Source: an uncultured Pelagibacteraceae bacterium (GTDB lineage: Bacteria; Pseudomonadota; Alphaproteobacteria; Pelagibacterales; Pelagibacteraceae). Taken from it: DNA of 64,000 nucleotides. Shown here piece by piece: positions 9,776-19,737 of the stretch. The position numbers and the translations under genes were made by a program. The notes below the pieces were generated by a model that was given only the letters and a program-made list of their open reading frames with translations, was not told the DNA's origin and ran no database searches. Numbering within the stretch: position 1 is the stretch's first letter; the number at the start of each line of letters is the position of its first letter. The stretch lies in the NCBI GenBank assembly GCA_902598125.1, contig CACKAJ010000003.1:62001-126000 (forward strand), in the 5' to 3' direction.

Positions 9776-10857
9776 AACTTAGTTTCAGAAATAAATTTTT
9801 GTCTTAGACTATCAATAACAACAGCAGATCCATTAATATCACAATGCCAATAAGTCCAGCCGTTGTAACTTTCTGCGCCCATTATTGTTGCTGCTACTTT
9901 ATGAATAGAACCTTCAGACTTTTTATATTTAATACTTCCGTCAGCCATAATTTTTGCATTAATCTTTCTCTTTGGATCAAACAACGTGGTGCCAGGTTTT
10001 AGTATTCCGAGCTCAACAAGAGAACCAAAAGGTATTCTTGGTTTAGACTTATTATTTTCAATTGTATCTAAGTAATTATCCTTAATAGCCTTAGTACTAT
10101 TTATTCGCTCGTTTGCAGCATTAAAATATTTTTTGTCTCTTTCAATACCAAAATATTTTCTACCTAACTTTTTAGCAACTACCGCTGTTGTTCCAGTACC
10201 TAAAAAAGGATCAAAGATGGCATCATCTTTATTTGTTGTTGCCAAAATAATACGATGCAAAAGAGCCTCAGGCTTTTGAGTTGAATGAATTTTTTTTCCG
10301 TTTTTCTTTAGTCTCTCGTTTCCGTTACAAATTGGTAATTTCCAGTCTGATCTCATCTGCAAGTCATCATTTAAGCATTTCAACGATTGATAATTAAAAG
10401 TATATTTTGATTTCTTATTTTTTGAAGCCCAAATAAGAGTTTCATGTGCATTAGTTAATCGTGTACCTCTGAAATTTGGCATAGGGTTATTTTTTCTCCA
10501 GATTACGTCATTAAGTATCCAGTAATCTAAATTTTGTATGTGGTAACCTAAACGAAAAATATTATGATAAGATCCTATTACCCAGATAGTTCCGTTATTT
10601 TTTAAAATTCTTTTACATTCAGTAAGCCAAGCAATGCAGAATTCATCGTAATGTTTAAAACTATTAAATTGATCCCACTTATCATTTACGCCATTTACTT
10701 TGCTGGCATCAGGTCGAGTTAATTTTTTACCTATTTGCAAATTGTATGGAGGATCAGCAAAAACTAAGTCAAAAGTCTTATCAGGAATCTTTTTTATTTC
10801 CTTCAAACAATCCCCATTTACGATTTGGTTAAAAAACTTTGACATTTTTAAATTCAA
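9772..10857 (-). CDS. ccrM: CcrM-like site-specific DNA adenine methyltransferase (predicted GANTC)
   Basis: DPPYNLQIG, FDPFLGTGTTAVVAKKLGR, C-terminal RAMA-like domain (GILKPGTTLFDPKRKINAKIMADGSIKY); adjacent to rnhB as in many alphaproteobacteria. Confidence 0.92.
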   Translation of the reverse strand: MNLKMSKFFNQIVNGDCLKEIKKIPDKTFDLVFADPPYNLQIGKKLTRPDASKVNGVNDKWDQFNSFKHYDEFCIAWLTECKRILKNNGTIWVIGSYHNIFRLGYHIQNLDYWILNDVIWRKNNPMPNFRGTRLTNAHETLIWASKNKKSKYTFNYQSLKCLNDDLQMRSDWKLPICNGNERLKKNGKKIHSTQKPEALLHRIILATTNKDDAIFDPFLGTGTTAVVAKKLGRKYFGIERDKKYFNAANERINSTKAIKDNYLDTIENNKSKPRIPFGSLVELGILKPGTTLFDPKRKINAKIMADGSIKYKKSEGSIHKVAATIMGAESYNGWTYWHCDINGSAVVIDSLRQKFISETKF

Positions 10858-10922
10858 CTCTAAATTGAATATAGGGTCAAACTTTTTTGATAAAAAAATG
10901 AGTCTTCTTGTGTTTGAGATTC

Positions 10923-11483
10923 TTAGTTCGACAATATCTTGTGTACAGGCTTAAAACCTCTTCTATGATGCGCGGTAATGCCAAATTTTTTTAGAGCTAC
11001 TAAATGAGCCTTGGTTCCATAACCAAAATTCCTTTCCCAAGCATAATTAGAAAATTTTTTAGCAAGTTTAATCATTAGTTTGTCCCTATATACTTTTGCA
11101 ATAATAGAAGCTGCGCTAATAGATTTTATTTTTTCATCGCCGTTAATTATAGTTTTATATTTTTTTAATCCTGATGGAGCAAAATTTCCATCTATTAAAA
11201 CTAATTCAGGATTAATTGACAGTTTATTAATTGCCCGCTTCATCGAGAGCAGAGCTGCTTGTAGGATATTCAACTCCAGTATTTCTTCAACTGAAGCAAT
11301 TCCGATAGCAAAAGTTGAATGAAGTTTAATATGATTAGCAATTTCAATTCTTTTTTTAAAAGCTATTTTTTTTGAGTCTTTCAATAATTTGGTATCAGCT
11401 GTTTCTTTAAGTATGACTGCGGCTGAAACAACAGGACCAGCTAAACATCCTCTCCCTACTTCATCAACACCGGCAGTAATCAT
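10923..11483 (-). CDS. rnhB: Ribonuclease HII
   Basis: AGVDEVGRGCLAGPVVSAAVIL, INGDEKIKSISAASIIAKVYRD. Confidence 0.96.
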   Translation of the reverse strand: MITAGVDEVGRGCLAGPVVSAAVILKETADTKLLKDSKKIAFKKRIEIANHIKLHSTFAIGIASVEEILELNILQAALLSMKRAINKLSINPELVLIDGNFAPSGLKKYKTIINGDEKIKSISAASIIAKVYRDKLMIKLAKKFSNYAWERNFGYGTKAHLVALKKFGITAHHRRGFKPVHKILSN

Positions 11484-11492
11484 TTATTTCAA

Positions 11493-12194
11493 TTATATTT
11501 TAAGCCTTGTTTTTTTATCTCTAATCATTTTTAGATCAATCCATGCCATTTTTTTTTGGGCCGGTTGTCTCATTAGGAAGGCAGGATGAAAAGTAACAAT
11601 TACAGAAGTTCTACAGTTACCAAATTCTTTTTCAATCCAATTACCTCTTACTTTAGATATAACAGTTTCATTTCCTATTAAAGCATTCATTGCAGTGCTG
11701 CCTAATAATACCAATATTTTAGGATCAATTATTTCGATATGTTTTTTTACAAATGGCAAATATCGTTTTATTTCTTCGTCTGTCGGTCTTCTATTGTTTG
11801 GCGGACGATAATTAATAATGTTAGATATATATACTTTTTTCCTATCTAAATTAATTGAGGCAAGCATTTTATCAAGCAAAGCTCCTGCACGACCCACAAA
11901 AGGCAATCCCTCCTGGTCCTCATTTGAACCTGGAGCTTCACCAATAAGCATTATTTTTGATTTAGCATTACCATCACCAAACACCATATTTGTAGCATTA
12001 CTTCTAAGACTGCAATATTTAATACTTAATATTGTTTTTTTTAGTTTTTCTAAATTTTGAACTTTATCAGCTGAAATTTCAAAATTGACCTTTTTATATC
12101 TATTGATTGCATTGTTATTGTAAATTAAATTATGGTTAATAAGTTTATAATAATTAATTAATTTTATTGGATTAGAGAAATTTTTTTTTATCAT
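11493..12194 (-). CDS. Uracil-DNA glycosylase, family 4-like
   Basis: MLIGEAPGSNEDQEGLPFVGRAGALLDKML and FHPAFLMRQPAQKK motifs. Confidence 0.9.
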   Translation of the reverse strand: MIKKNFSNPIKLINYYKLINHNLIYNNNAINRYKKVNFEISADKVQNLEKLKKTILSIKYCSLRSNATNMVFGDGNAKSKIMLIGEAPGSNEDQEGLPFVGRAGALLDKMLASINLDRKKVYISNIINYRPPNNRRPTDEEIKRYLPFVKKHIEIIDPKILVLLGSTAMNALIGNETVISKVRGNWIEKEFGNCRTSVIVTFHPAFLMRQPAQKKMAWIDLKMIRDKKTRLKI

Positions 12195-12202
12195 TGATCA
12201 TT

Positions 12203-13891
12203 ATGAAAACATTTAATTTTAAATATAAGATTATAGGACAGATATTATTTGTCATTATATTTTTGTCCACAACACCTGCAAATTCTTTGGATAAGTATAA
12301 TAGTGGAAATAGTCTATCAGATTACTTTTCAGGTTTATTACTCTTAAATGATAATCAGTACGAAAATTCCCTTAAATATTTAAAAAGATTAAATGGACTT
12401 GAAAGTAGTCATATAAATTTTTCAACCAAATATTTATATTCTTTAGTAAATTCTGGAAAATTAAAGGAGGCATTCAATTATTCCAGAAAACTTGAAAGAC
12501 AAAAATTGGGTAGTTTCGAAAGCTATCTGATTTCAGGAATATTTCACCTTAAAAACTCCAAAAAGGATTTAGCTACGAAATATTTTCTAAAGGCAAAGAA
12601 TAAAAATTCTAGATTAATTCTTAAAAAATATATTTCAAATTCTTTATACAATTGGTCCAGTTTAACAAACTTAAATCAGTCAACTATAGACTTAAACAAG
12701 TTAGATAAGAGGTTTGAAAATCTTAAGAAAATACAAAATGTTTTTTTAAAATGTTATTTTAGTAGTTCAAATACAGAAAATCTATTTTCTAAAATAACAT
12801 TAAATGAGAGCACAGATTTTTCTAGGTATAATTATTTTTATGCTTCTTTCGTAGCTTCAACTGGAGATATTAAAAAAGCAAAAGAAATTGTAAACTCAGC
12901 GCTCAAACTTTATCCAAGAAATCTACTTCTTAATCAATACAAAATCGATTTAAATTATAATAAAAATATTTTAGCGTTTAATTGTAAAAAGAAAGAGCAT
13001 GTTATAGCTGAAATTTTATATATCACAGCTAATGCTCTATCTTCCCAATCAATGTATTCTTTATCAAATTTTTATTTAAATTTAGCAAAATACCTGAATA
13101 AAGATTTTCATTCATACGATACGCTAATAGCAGAAAATTTTTACAAAACAAAAAATTTTAAAAAAGCAGAAAAAATTTATAATAATTTAAGTAAAAATGG
13201 TGAGGCTTACCATTGGTATTCATCCAAACAATTAGCAAGAATTTTTATTCAAAAGGAGGATAAAAATAGAGCATTAAAGTTATTAAAAAAATCATACAAT
13301 AATTTACTTAATAGAGAAATCTATGAAACTTTTGATTATGCAGAATTTTTGAAAAATAATGAAAAATTTGAAGAGTCTATAACCTTTTACACTAAAATAA
13401 TTAATCAAATTAAAAAAGAACATCCTTTATACGCAGAAGCAACGGATGGAAGAGGAGTAGCTTATGAAAGAATCGGCGAGTGGGATAAAGCAGAAAAAGA
13501 TTTATTATCATCATTAAAGGTTAATCCAAATCAAGCTTACGTAATAAATTATTTAGCGTATTCATGGATAGAGAAAGGTGTAAAAATAAATAAATCTTTA
13601 AGTATGTTGGAAAAAGCTAACAAGCTAAGATCAAACGACCCATATATAACAGACTCACTTGGCTGGGCATTATTTAAACTCAAAAGATATAAAGAGGCCA
13701 AAGATTATCTTCAACTAGCAGTAAGATTAATGCCAGCCGATCCAATTGTTAATGATCATTACGGAGATGTATTATGGAAAAACGGAGATGAAATTCAAGC
13801 AAGGTACTATTGGGAATATGTTTTGAAACTTGAGCAAACTGAAGATGATCTTAAGAAATCTATAGAAGAGAAATTAATAAAAGGCTTGTAA
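12203..13891 (+). CDS. TPR-repeat protein with signal peptide (start likely ATG 12203 rather than TTG 12194)
   Basis: C-terminal TPRs: AEATDGRGVAYERIGEWDKAEKDLLSSLKVNPNQAYVINYLAYSWIEKG, DPYITDSLGWALFKLKRYKEAKDYLQLAVRLMPADPIVNDHYGDVLWKNG. Confidence 0.85.
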   Translation: MKTFNFKYKIIGQILFVIIFLSTTPANSLDKYNSGNSLSDYFSGLLLLNDNQYENSLKYLKRLNGLESSHINFSTKYLYSLVNSGKLKEAFNYSRKLERQKLGSFESYLISGIFHLKNSKKDLATKYFLKAKNKNSRLILKKYISNSLYNWSSLTNLNQSTIDLNKLDKRFENLKKIQNVFLKCYFSSSNTENLFSKITLNESTDFSRYNYFYASFVASTGDIKKAKEIVNSALKLYPRNLLLNQYKIDLNYNKNILAFNCKKKEHVIAEILYITANALSSQSMYSLSNFYLNLAKYLNKDFHSYDTLIAENFYKTKNFKKAEKIYNNLSKNGEAYHWYSSKQLARIFIQKEDKNRALKLLKKSYNNLLNREIYETFDYAEFLKNNEKFEESITFYTKIINQIKKEHPLYAEATDGRGVAYERIGEWDKAEKDLLSSLKVNPNQAYVINYLAYSWIEKGVKINKSLSMLEKANKLRSNDPYITDSLGWALFKLKRYKEAKDYLQLAVRLMPADPIVNDHYGDVLWKNGDEIQARYYWEYVLKLEQTEDDLKKSIEEKLIKGL

Positions 13892-13894
13892 TAC

Positions 13895-14731
13895 ATGATA
13901 TTAAAGTCTTATTCAAAGCTCAACTTAACTCTCAATGTAAATTTTAAATTAAGAAATGGATTACATGAAATTCAGTCTTTGTATTGTTGGTTAAATTTAT
14001 GTGATAAAATTAATATAAAAATACTTAAAAAAAAAAAGGATAAGATCAATTTTAAAGGACCTTTTGCAAAATTAGTTAAATATGAAAATAATACAGTTAG
14101 TAAACTTCTTCATAAACTAAGAGAATTAAATATGATTAATGATTTTTACTCAATTGAAATCATAAAAAATATACCTGTATTTGGAGGACTGGGTGGTGGA
14201 ACTAGTAATGCTGCTTTTATACTTCAGTACTTATTAAAAAATAAAGCAGATAACACTTTGCTCAAAAAATTTGAAAATATAATTGGGTCTGATTTTAAAC
14301 TTTTTTTTGAAAAACAAGGGTTTTTAAAAGATCTACGAACAGTTATTAAATTTAAAAAAAATCAAAAATTTTATTTTTTATTAATTAAACCTAATATAAA
14401 ATGTTCTACAAAAGAGATATATTCAAAAGTTATAAAATTTTCTAAAAAAGAAAAATTTAGTAAAAATTTAACAAATTCTAGGAGAGAGTTATTAGATTAT
14501 TTGTACAAAAGCAAAAATGATTTACAATTTGTTGTTGAAAGAAAATATCCTTTATTTAAAAAATTATTAACAGATATCAAAAATGAGAAAGGGTGCTATT
14601 TTTCCAGAATGACAGGATCTGGGTCAGTTTGTTACGGCTTATTTAAGGATCAAAATGTTGCAAAAAAAGCTTTAAATAAATTAAAAAATAAATATCCTAA
14701 ATTTTGGCTTACACTTGCGAAAACTGTTTAA
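13895..14731 (+). CDS. ispE: 4-diphosphocytidyl-2-C-methyl-D-erythritol kinase
   Basis: SKLNLTLNVNFKLRNGLHEIQSLY, PVFGGLGGGTSNAAFIL, RMTGSGSVCYGLF (GHMP kinase). Confidence 0.93.
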   Translation: MILKSYSKLNLTLNVNFKLRNGLHEIQSLYCWLNLCDKINIKILKKKKDKINFKGPFAKLVKYENNTVSKLLHKLRELNMINDFYSIEIIKNIPVFGGLGGGTSNAAFILQYLLKNKADNTLLKKFENIIGSDFKLFFEKQGFLKDLRTVIKFKKNQKFYFLLIKPNIKCSTKEIYSKVIKFSKKEKFSKNLTNSRRELLDYLYKSKNDLQFVVERKYPLFKKLLTDIKNEKGCYFSRMTGSGSVCYGLFKDQNVAKKALNKLKNKYPKFWLTLAKTV

Positions 14732-14767
14732 TTCTTGTGATATATGATATATCAGATTTCTTAACAT

Positions 14768-14841
14768 TGGGGCATAGCCAAGCGGTAAGGCAGCGGTTTT
14801 TGATACCGCCATCCTAGGTTCGAATCCTAGTGCCCCAGCCA
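14768..14841 (+). tRNA. tRNA-Gln(TTG), CCA encoded
   Basis: TGGGGCATAGCCAAGCGGTAAGGCAGCGGTTTTTGATACCGCCATCCTAGGTTCGAATCCTAGTGCCCCAGCCA folds as a cloverleaf with anticodon TTG. Confidence 0.97.
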
Positions 14842-14848
14842 AAAATAT

Positions 14849-16111
14849 ATGTTTGATTTAAGTTTCAATTTCATAAAAAAAATTAAAAGAAACTTATTTC
14901 CATTTTATAAAAATAAAAAACTTCAATACGTTTTCAATAAACTACAAGATGGATTTCCAAATGAAACTATTGCCGCAAGATTTGTTGGAGGATGTGTGAG
15001 GAAGTATTTATCAAATGATGAAATAGACGATATAGATATAGCCACAATATTAGGTTCGAATGAAATAAAAGAAAAATTTAAAAATACAGATTTTAAAGTT
15101 GTTGAAACTGGAATGAAGCATGGAACAGTCACACTTGTAAACGATAAATTAAAGCTCGAAATTACAACATTAAGAAAGGACGTTAAAACAGATGGAAGAC
15201 ATGCAGAGGTTGAATACATTAATGATTGGACGACTGACTCTGAAAGAAGAGATTTCACAATCAATGCTATTTATCTTGATATCAATGGAAAAATTTTTGA
15301 CCCACAAGCAGGCGTTAATGATTTAAGAAATAATAATGTAAAATTTATCGGCGATCCTCAGAAAAGGATTGAAGAAGATTATTTACGAATAATTAGGTTT
15401 ATTAGATTTAAAATCATGTACGATAGCAAAGTCGAACCAACTACTTATAAAGCAATCAAATTAAATTTGGATGGAATTAAAAAAATTTCAAAAGAAAGAG
15501 TTTTGTTAGAATTATATAAAATATTAGATATAAAAAATTTTATTACATTAAACGAAAGTATGGAATTAAAAGAAATTTTCATTCAAATCTTTCCAGAATT
15601 TGAAAATCTCAGCCGTCTCGATAGGTTGAAAAAAATTTATGATTATTCCCATCTAAACAGAAATCTTTTGTTAGCAGGTCTTCTTATAGATAACAAAAAT
15701 AATCATGAGTATTTTGGACATAAATACAATATTTCTAACAGTGTAAGAAATAAACTAAATTTATTTGCAAAAAACTTAATATTTATAAATGAAAACAAAG
15801 ACTTCTTTAATAAAGATTTGGAAAAAAACATTTATCTTTATGGAAAGAGTCATTTAACTGATTTAAATATTTTAGCTTTCGTGATTAATAAGAAAACTAA
15901 ATTAAAAGAATTTTTTGAAAAATTTAAAAAAATACTTAAATGTAAAACTCACAAATTTAATATTGATGGAAAGTATTTAATAGAAAACGGCATGGAGGAA
16001 GGAGCTTTGATGGGAAAAGTTTTGAAAGAAGTTGAAGAGGAATGGATTAAAAATAATTTTAATATCTCAAAAAATCAAATACAAAAAATTATTCAATTAC
16101 ATTCCAATTAA
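14849..16111 (+). CDS. cca: CCA tRNA nucleotidyltransferase / poly(A) polymerase family
   Basis: RFVGGCVRKYLSNDEIDDIDIATIL, RRDFTINAIYLD, EEDYLRIIRFIRF. Confidence 0.93.
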   Translation: MFDLSFNFIKKIKRNLFPFYKNKKLQYVFNKLQDGFPNETIAARFVGGCVRKYLSNDEIDDIDIATILGSNEIKEKFKNTDFKVVETGMKHGTVTLVNDKLKLEITTLRKDVKTDGRHAEVEYINDWTTDSERRDFTINAIYLDINGKIFDPQAGVNDLRNNNVKFIGDPQKRIEEDYLRIIRFIRFKIMYDSKVEPTTYKAIKLNLDGIKKISKERVLLELYKILDIKNFITLNESMELKEIFIQIFPEFENLSRLDRLKKIYDYSHLNRNLLLAGLLIDNKNNHEYFGHKYNISNSVRNKLNLFAKNLIFINENKDFFNKDLEKNIYLYGKSHLTDLNILAFVINKKTKLKEFFEKFKKILKCKTHKFNIDGKYLIENGMEEGALMGKVLKEVEEEWIKNNFNISKNQIQKIIQLHSN

Positions 16112-16584
16112 ACATATTCTACCTCCAATATTTCAAAACTTTTTTCACCGCTAGGGGTGCTCACTGTAACCATTTCACCTTTATCTTTGCCTATTAATGC
16201 TTTTCCGATTGGGCTTTTGAAAAATATTTGATTTTTCTTAATATCTGCTTCGTCTTGCCCAACTAATTTGTATAAAATTTTTTTATTTGTTTCAAGATCT
16301 TGTAAATTCACTGTAGATCCAAAAATTACTTTTCCATTATTTTCAATTTTAGTAACATCAATTACATTTGCTCGAGCGATTAAATCGTTTATAGCAAGTA
16401 CTCTGCTTTCAATTAAAGCTTGCTGTTCTTTTGCTGCATGGTATTCAGCATTTTCTTTTAAATCACCATGTGATCTAGCTTCAGCAATTGCCTCAACAAC
16501 CTTTGGTCTTTGAACATTTTTTAAATTTTCTAATTCTGCTTTTAAATTTTGAAGACCGTTGACTGTTATAGGTTCCTTATCCAT
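16108..16584 (-). CDS. greA: Transcription elongation factor GreA (ORF open to 16596; start at MDKEP more likely)
   Basis: EARSHGDLKENAEYHAAKEQQ, SPIGKALIGKDKGEMVTVSTPSG. Confidence 0.95.
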   Translation of the reverse strand: MDKEPITVNGLQNLKAELENLKNVQRPKVVEAIAEARSHGDLKENAEYHAAKEQQALIESRVLAINDLIARANVIDVTKIENNGKVIFGSTVNLQDLETNKKILYKLVGQDEADIKKNQIFFKSPIGKALIGKDKGEMVTVSTPSGEKSFEILEVEYV

Positions 16585-16586
16585 AA

Positions 16587-17411
16587 TTATTTCCACTTTG
16601 CTTCAGGAGGTAAAGACATCAAAATAGAATCAGTATTACCTCCAGAATTTAAACCAAATTTTGTACCTCTGTCATATAAAAGATTAAATTCAACATATCT
16701 GCCTCTTTTTAGCAATTGTTTTTCCTTATCTTTTTTTGTGTATTTTAATTTTTTCTTTCTTTTAATTACTTTATTTGAAATATCAATAAAAGCTAATCCA
16801 AGCTCTCTAACAAATTTAAAGTTATTTATCCAATCTTTAGTTTCGTAATCAAAAAAAATTCCACCAATACCTCTAACTTCTTTTCTATGGGGTAGATAAA
16901 AATATTCATCACACCATTTTTTAAATTTTTTATAATTTTTTTTATTTTGTAAACAAATTTTTTTAAGATCATTATGAACAATTTGACTTTCCCTTTTATC
17001 CTCATGACTTGGGGTTACATCCATCCCTCCACCAAACCATTCTTTTGATGTAACAATAAATCTTGTGTTAAAATGAATAGCAGGAATTTTTGGGTTTTTC
17101 ATATGAGCAACCACAGAAACACCTGACGCCCAATACTTACCTTTTTTTTCAGCACCAAGTATATTGGACCTAAATTTTCTTGGAAATATGCCTGAGACAG
17201 TTGACTTGTTAACTCCAACTTTATCAAAAATCTTTCCATTAGTTAATAAATAAGAAGTTCCACCACCTTCTCTGATTTTTTTTTTATACCAATTCCTTTT
17301 GGTAAATTTTAATTTATTACTTTCTAAGATTTCAAAAGATTTACATATTTGAATTTGCAGGTACGAGAACCAACTATCAGCCATTTTTTTTTTATAATCA
17401 GATGAAACCAT
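16587..17411 (-). CDS. hemF: Oxygen-dependent coproporphyrinogen III oxidase
   Basis: WFGGGMDVTPS, RGIGGIFFDYE, KRGRYVEFNLLYDRGTKFGLNSGGNTDSILMSLPPEAKW. Confidence 0.96.
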   Translation of the reverse strand: MVSSDYKKKMADSWFSYLQIQICKSFEILESNKLKFTKRNWYKKKIREGGGTSYLLTNGKIFDKVGVNKSTVSGIFPRKFRSNILGAEKKGKYWASGVSVVAHMKNPKIPAIHFNTRFIVTSKEWFGGGMDVTPSHEDKRESQIVHNDLKKICLQNKKNYKKFKKWCDEYFYLPHRKEVRGIGGIFFDYETKDWINNFKFVRELGLAFIDISNKVIKRKKKLKYTKKDKEKQLLKRGRYVEFNLLYDRGTKFGLNSGGNTDSILMSLPPEAKWK

Positions 17412-17860
17412 TATTTCAGTAAGTTATTTTGCCTAAGTGCTTCAGCAGAAATTATAGCTACGGTTATAGCAACATTAAGTGATCTAGTTTTTTTATTAAT
17501 TGGAACTTTCACTTTATTTTTTATTGTTTTATGTAAATTTTCTGGTACCCCAGCACTTTCTCTACCGAATAACAGAATATCATTCTTTTTAAAATTAAAT
17601 TTATGATAGTTTTTTTTAGCCTTAGTTGTCATAAGCACGATTCTTTTTTTTTTATTCTTGCTTAAAAATTTATCATAATCGTCATACCTGAATATTCTAC
17701 TAAATCCCAAATAATCCATCACGACTCTTCTAAATCTTGCGTCATGTAGATCAAATCCACAAGGTTCAATGATGTGAATTTTAAGGTTCAAACAGGCGCT
17801 CAATCTAATTATGGCAGCTGTATTTTGAGGTATATCCGGTTTATATAGAGCTATGTGCAT
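17411..17860 (-). CDS. trmL: tRNA (cytidine(34)-2'-O)-methyltransferase (SPOUT)
   Basis: MHIALYKPDIPQNTAAIIRLSACL, LLFGRESAGVP, RSLNVAITVAI. Confidence 0.93.
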   Translation of the reverse strand: MHIALYKPDIPQNTAAIIRLSACLNLKIHIIEPCGFDLHDARFRRVVMDYLGFSRIFRYDDYDKFLSKNKKKRIVLMTTKAKKNYHKFNFKKNDILLFGRESAGVPENLHKTIKNKVKVPINKKTRSLNVAITVAIISAEALRQNNLLK

Positions 17861-17949
17861 TATTATTGCTTAATTTATGTGTCATTCTGACCCTAGAGTA
17901 TTTAAAAACATAGTTTAAATAAATATATACATTATAAACGCAAACATTA

Positions 17950-18471
17950 ATGAGCAAAGAAGAAAAAAAAGTTAATCGAAGAGATTTTCTATTTACAGCT
18001 AGTTATACCATTGGAGCAGTTGGAGTTGGCGCAGTGATTTGGCCAATGATTGACCAAATGAATCCAGATAAAGCACAACAAGCTTTAGCAACTACAGAAG
18101 TTGACATTAGTGGTATAGAACCTGGCAAATCTATTACCGTTTTATGGAGAGGAAAGCCAATATTTATAAAAAAAAGAACTTCAGAGGAAATAGCTGAGGC
18201 CAGAGCAGTAAAATTGGACGATTTGCCTGATCCTCAAAAAGATGAGGATAGAGTAAAAGATGGAAAAGATGAGTGGTTAGTCATGCTAGGAGTATGTACA
18301 CACCTTGGATGTGTGCCTTTAAAAGATAAAGGAGATTTTAATGGTTGGTTTTGTCCTTGCCATGGATCGCATTACGATGTATCAGGCAGAATAAGAAAAG
18401 GACCAGCTCCAACAAATATGGAAATACCAAAGTTTGAATTTGTTGATAGCAATACAATTAAAATTGGATAA
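17950..18471 (+). CDS. petA: Ubiquinol-cytochrome c reductase Rieske iron-sulfur subunit
   Basis: Tat-like RRDFLFTASYTIGAVG; CTHLGCVPL and CPCHGSHYD cluster-binding motifs. Confidence 0.97.
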   Translation: MSKEEKKVNRRDFLFTASYTIGAVGVGAVIWPMIDQMNPDKAQQALATTEVDISGIEPGKSITVLWRGKPIFIKKRTSEEIAEARAVKLDDLPDPQKDEDRVKDGKDEWLVMLGVCTHLGCVPLKDKGDFNGWFCPCHGSHYDVSGRIRKGPAPTNMEIPKFEFVDSNTIKIG

Positions 18472-18477
18472 ATATTT

Positions 18478-19737
18478 ATGAGTGAGCAAGAATATGTACC
18501 AAAATCTAAAGCAGGAAAATGGTTTAATGACCGTTTACCTTTGCTTACGCTTGGAGCACATCTAACAGATTATCCAACTCCCAAAAATTTAAATTATTGG
18601 TGGACCTTTGGTGGAATTTTAACTTTTTGTTTGATCACTCAAATAGTTACAGGAATTGTTTTAGCAATGCATTACGTTGCTCACGCAGACTTAGCTTTTG
18701 CAAGTGTGGAACACATAATGAGAGATGTAAATTATGGTTGGCTTATAAGATACATTCATAGCAATGGCGCGTCTATGTTTTTCCTAGCAGTTTACATACA
18801 CATTTTTAGATCTTTATTTTATGGATCATATAAATCACCAAGAGAGGTAATTTGGATAATTGGTCTTATGATTTATTTATTAATGATGGCAGCAGCTTTC
18901 ATGGGTTACGTTTTGCCTTGGGGTCAAATGAGCTTCTGGGGTGCTACAGTAATAACGAACTTATTTAGTGCAATACCTTTAGTCGGAGATAGTATAACAA
19001 CTTGGTTATGGGGAGCATATTCTGTAGATAATCCAACACTAAACAGATTCTTTAGTTTGCATTATTTAATCCCGTTTTTGATTTTAGGATTAGTAGTTTT
19101 ACACATTTGGGCTTTACACGTTCCAGGAAATAATAACCCGGTAGGAATTGACATAAAGAAACCGTCTAAAGATACAGTGCCATTCCATCCTTATATAACA
19201 ATTAAAGACGCTTTCGCGCTATTAGTATTTATGATCATATTTGCCGGATTTGTATTCTTCACTCCTAATGTTTTAGGTCACTCAGATAATTATATACCTG
19301 CCAATCCGTTAGTTACACCTGCTCACATTGTGCCTGAATGGTATTTGTTACCATTTTACGCAATTTTGAGATCTGTCCCTGATAAATTAGGCGGGGTAAT
19401 TTTAATGTTCAGTGCAATTTTTATTTTATTTGTTTTACCTTGGTTAGATACATCAAAAGTTAGATCGGCTGTTTTTAGACCGATTTATAGACAGTTCTTT
19501 TGGATATTAGTGATAGACGTTCTAATGCTTGGTTATGTTGGTGCGATGCCAGCTGAGGGAATTTACTTAGTATTAGCTAGAGTGGGAACTATTTACTACT
19601 TCTTACATTTTATAGTAGTTATGCCTGTTGTCGGTTATTTAGAAAAAACAGATCCAATACCTATGAGCATTTCCGAGCCGGTATTAAACGGAGGAGCAGA
19701 ACCATCTTTAGCTAGGAAGGCTAATGATAAAGTTTAA
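18478..19737 (+). CDS. petB: Cytochrome b
   Basis: Multi-[35 protein letters not shown]. Confidence 0.97.
   Translation: MSEQEYVPKSKAGKWFNDRLPLLTLGAHLTDYPTPKNLNYWWTFGGILTFCLITQIVTGIVLAMHYVAHADLAFASVEHIMRDVNYGWLIRYIHSNGASMFFLAVYIHIFRSLFYGSYKSPREVIWIIGLMIYLLMMAAAFMGYVLPWGQMSFWGATVITNLFSAIPLVGDSITTWLWGAYSVDNPTLNRFFSLHYLIPFLILGLVVLHIWALHVPGNNNPVGIDIKKPSKDTVPFHPYITIKDAFALLVFMIIFAGFVFFTPNVLGHSDNYIPANPLVTPAHIVPEWYLLPFYAILRSVPDKLGGVILMFSAIFILFVLPWLDTSKVRSAVFRPIYRQFFWILVIDVLMLGYVGAMPAEGIYLVLARVGTIYYFLHFIVVMPVVGYLEKTDPIPMSISEPVLNGGAEPSLARKANDKV

Noticed and set aside
14923-15264. 113-aa minus-strand ORF
   Set aside because: Antisense to cca with Ser-rich shadow sequence; no independent support
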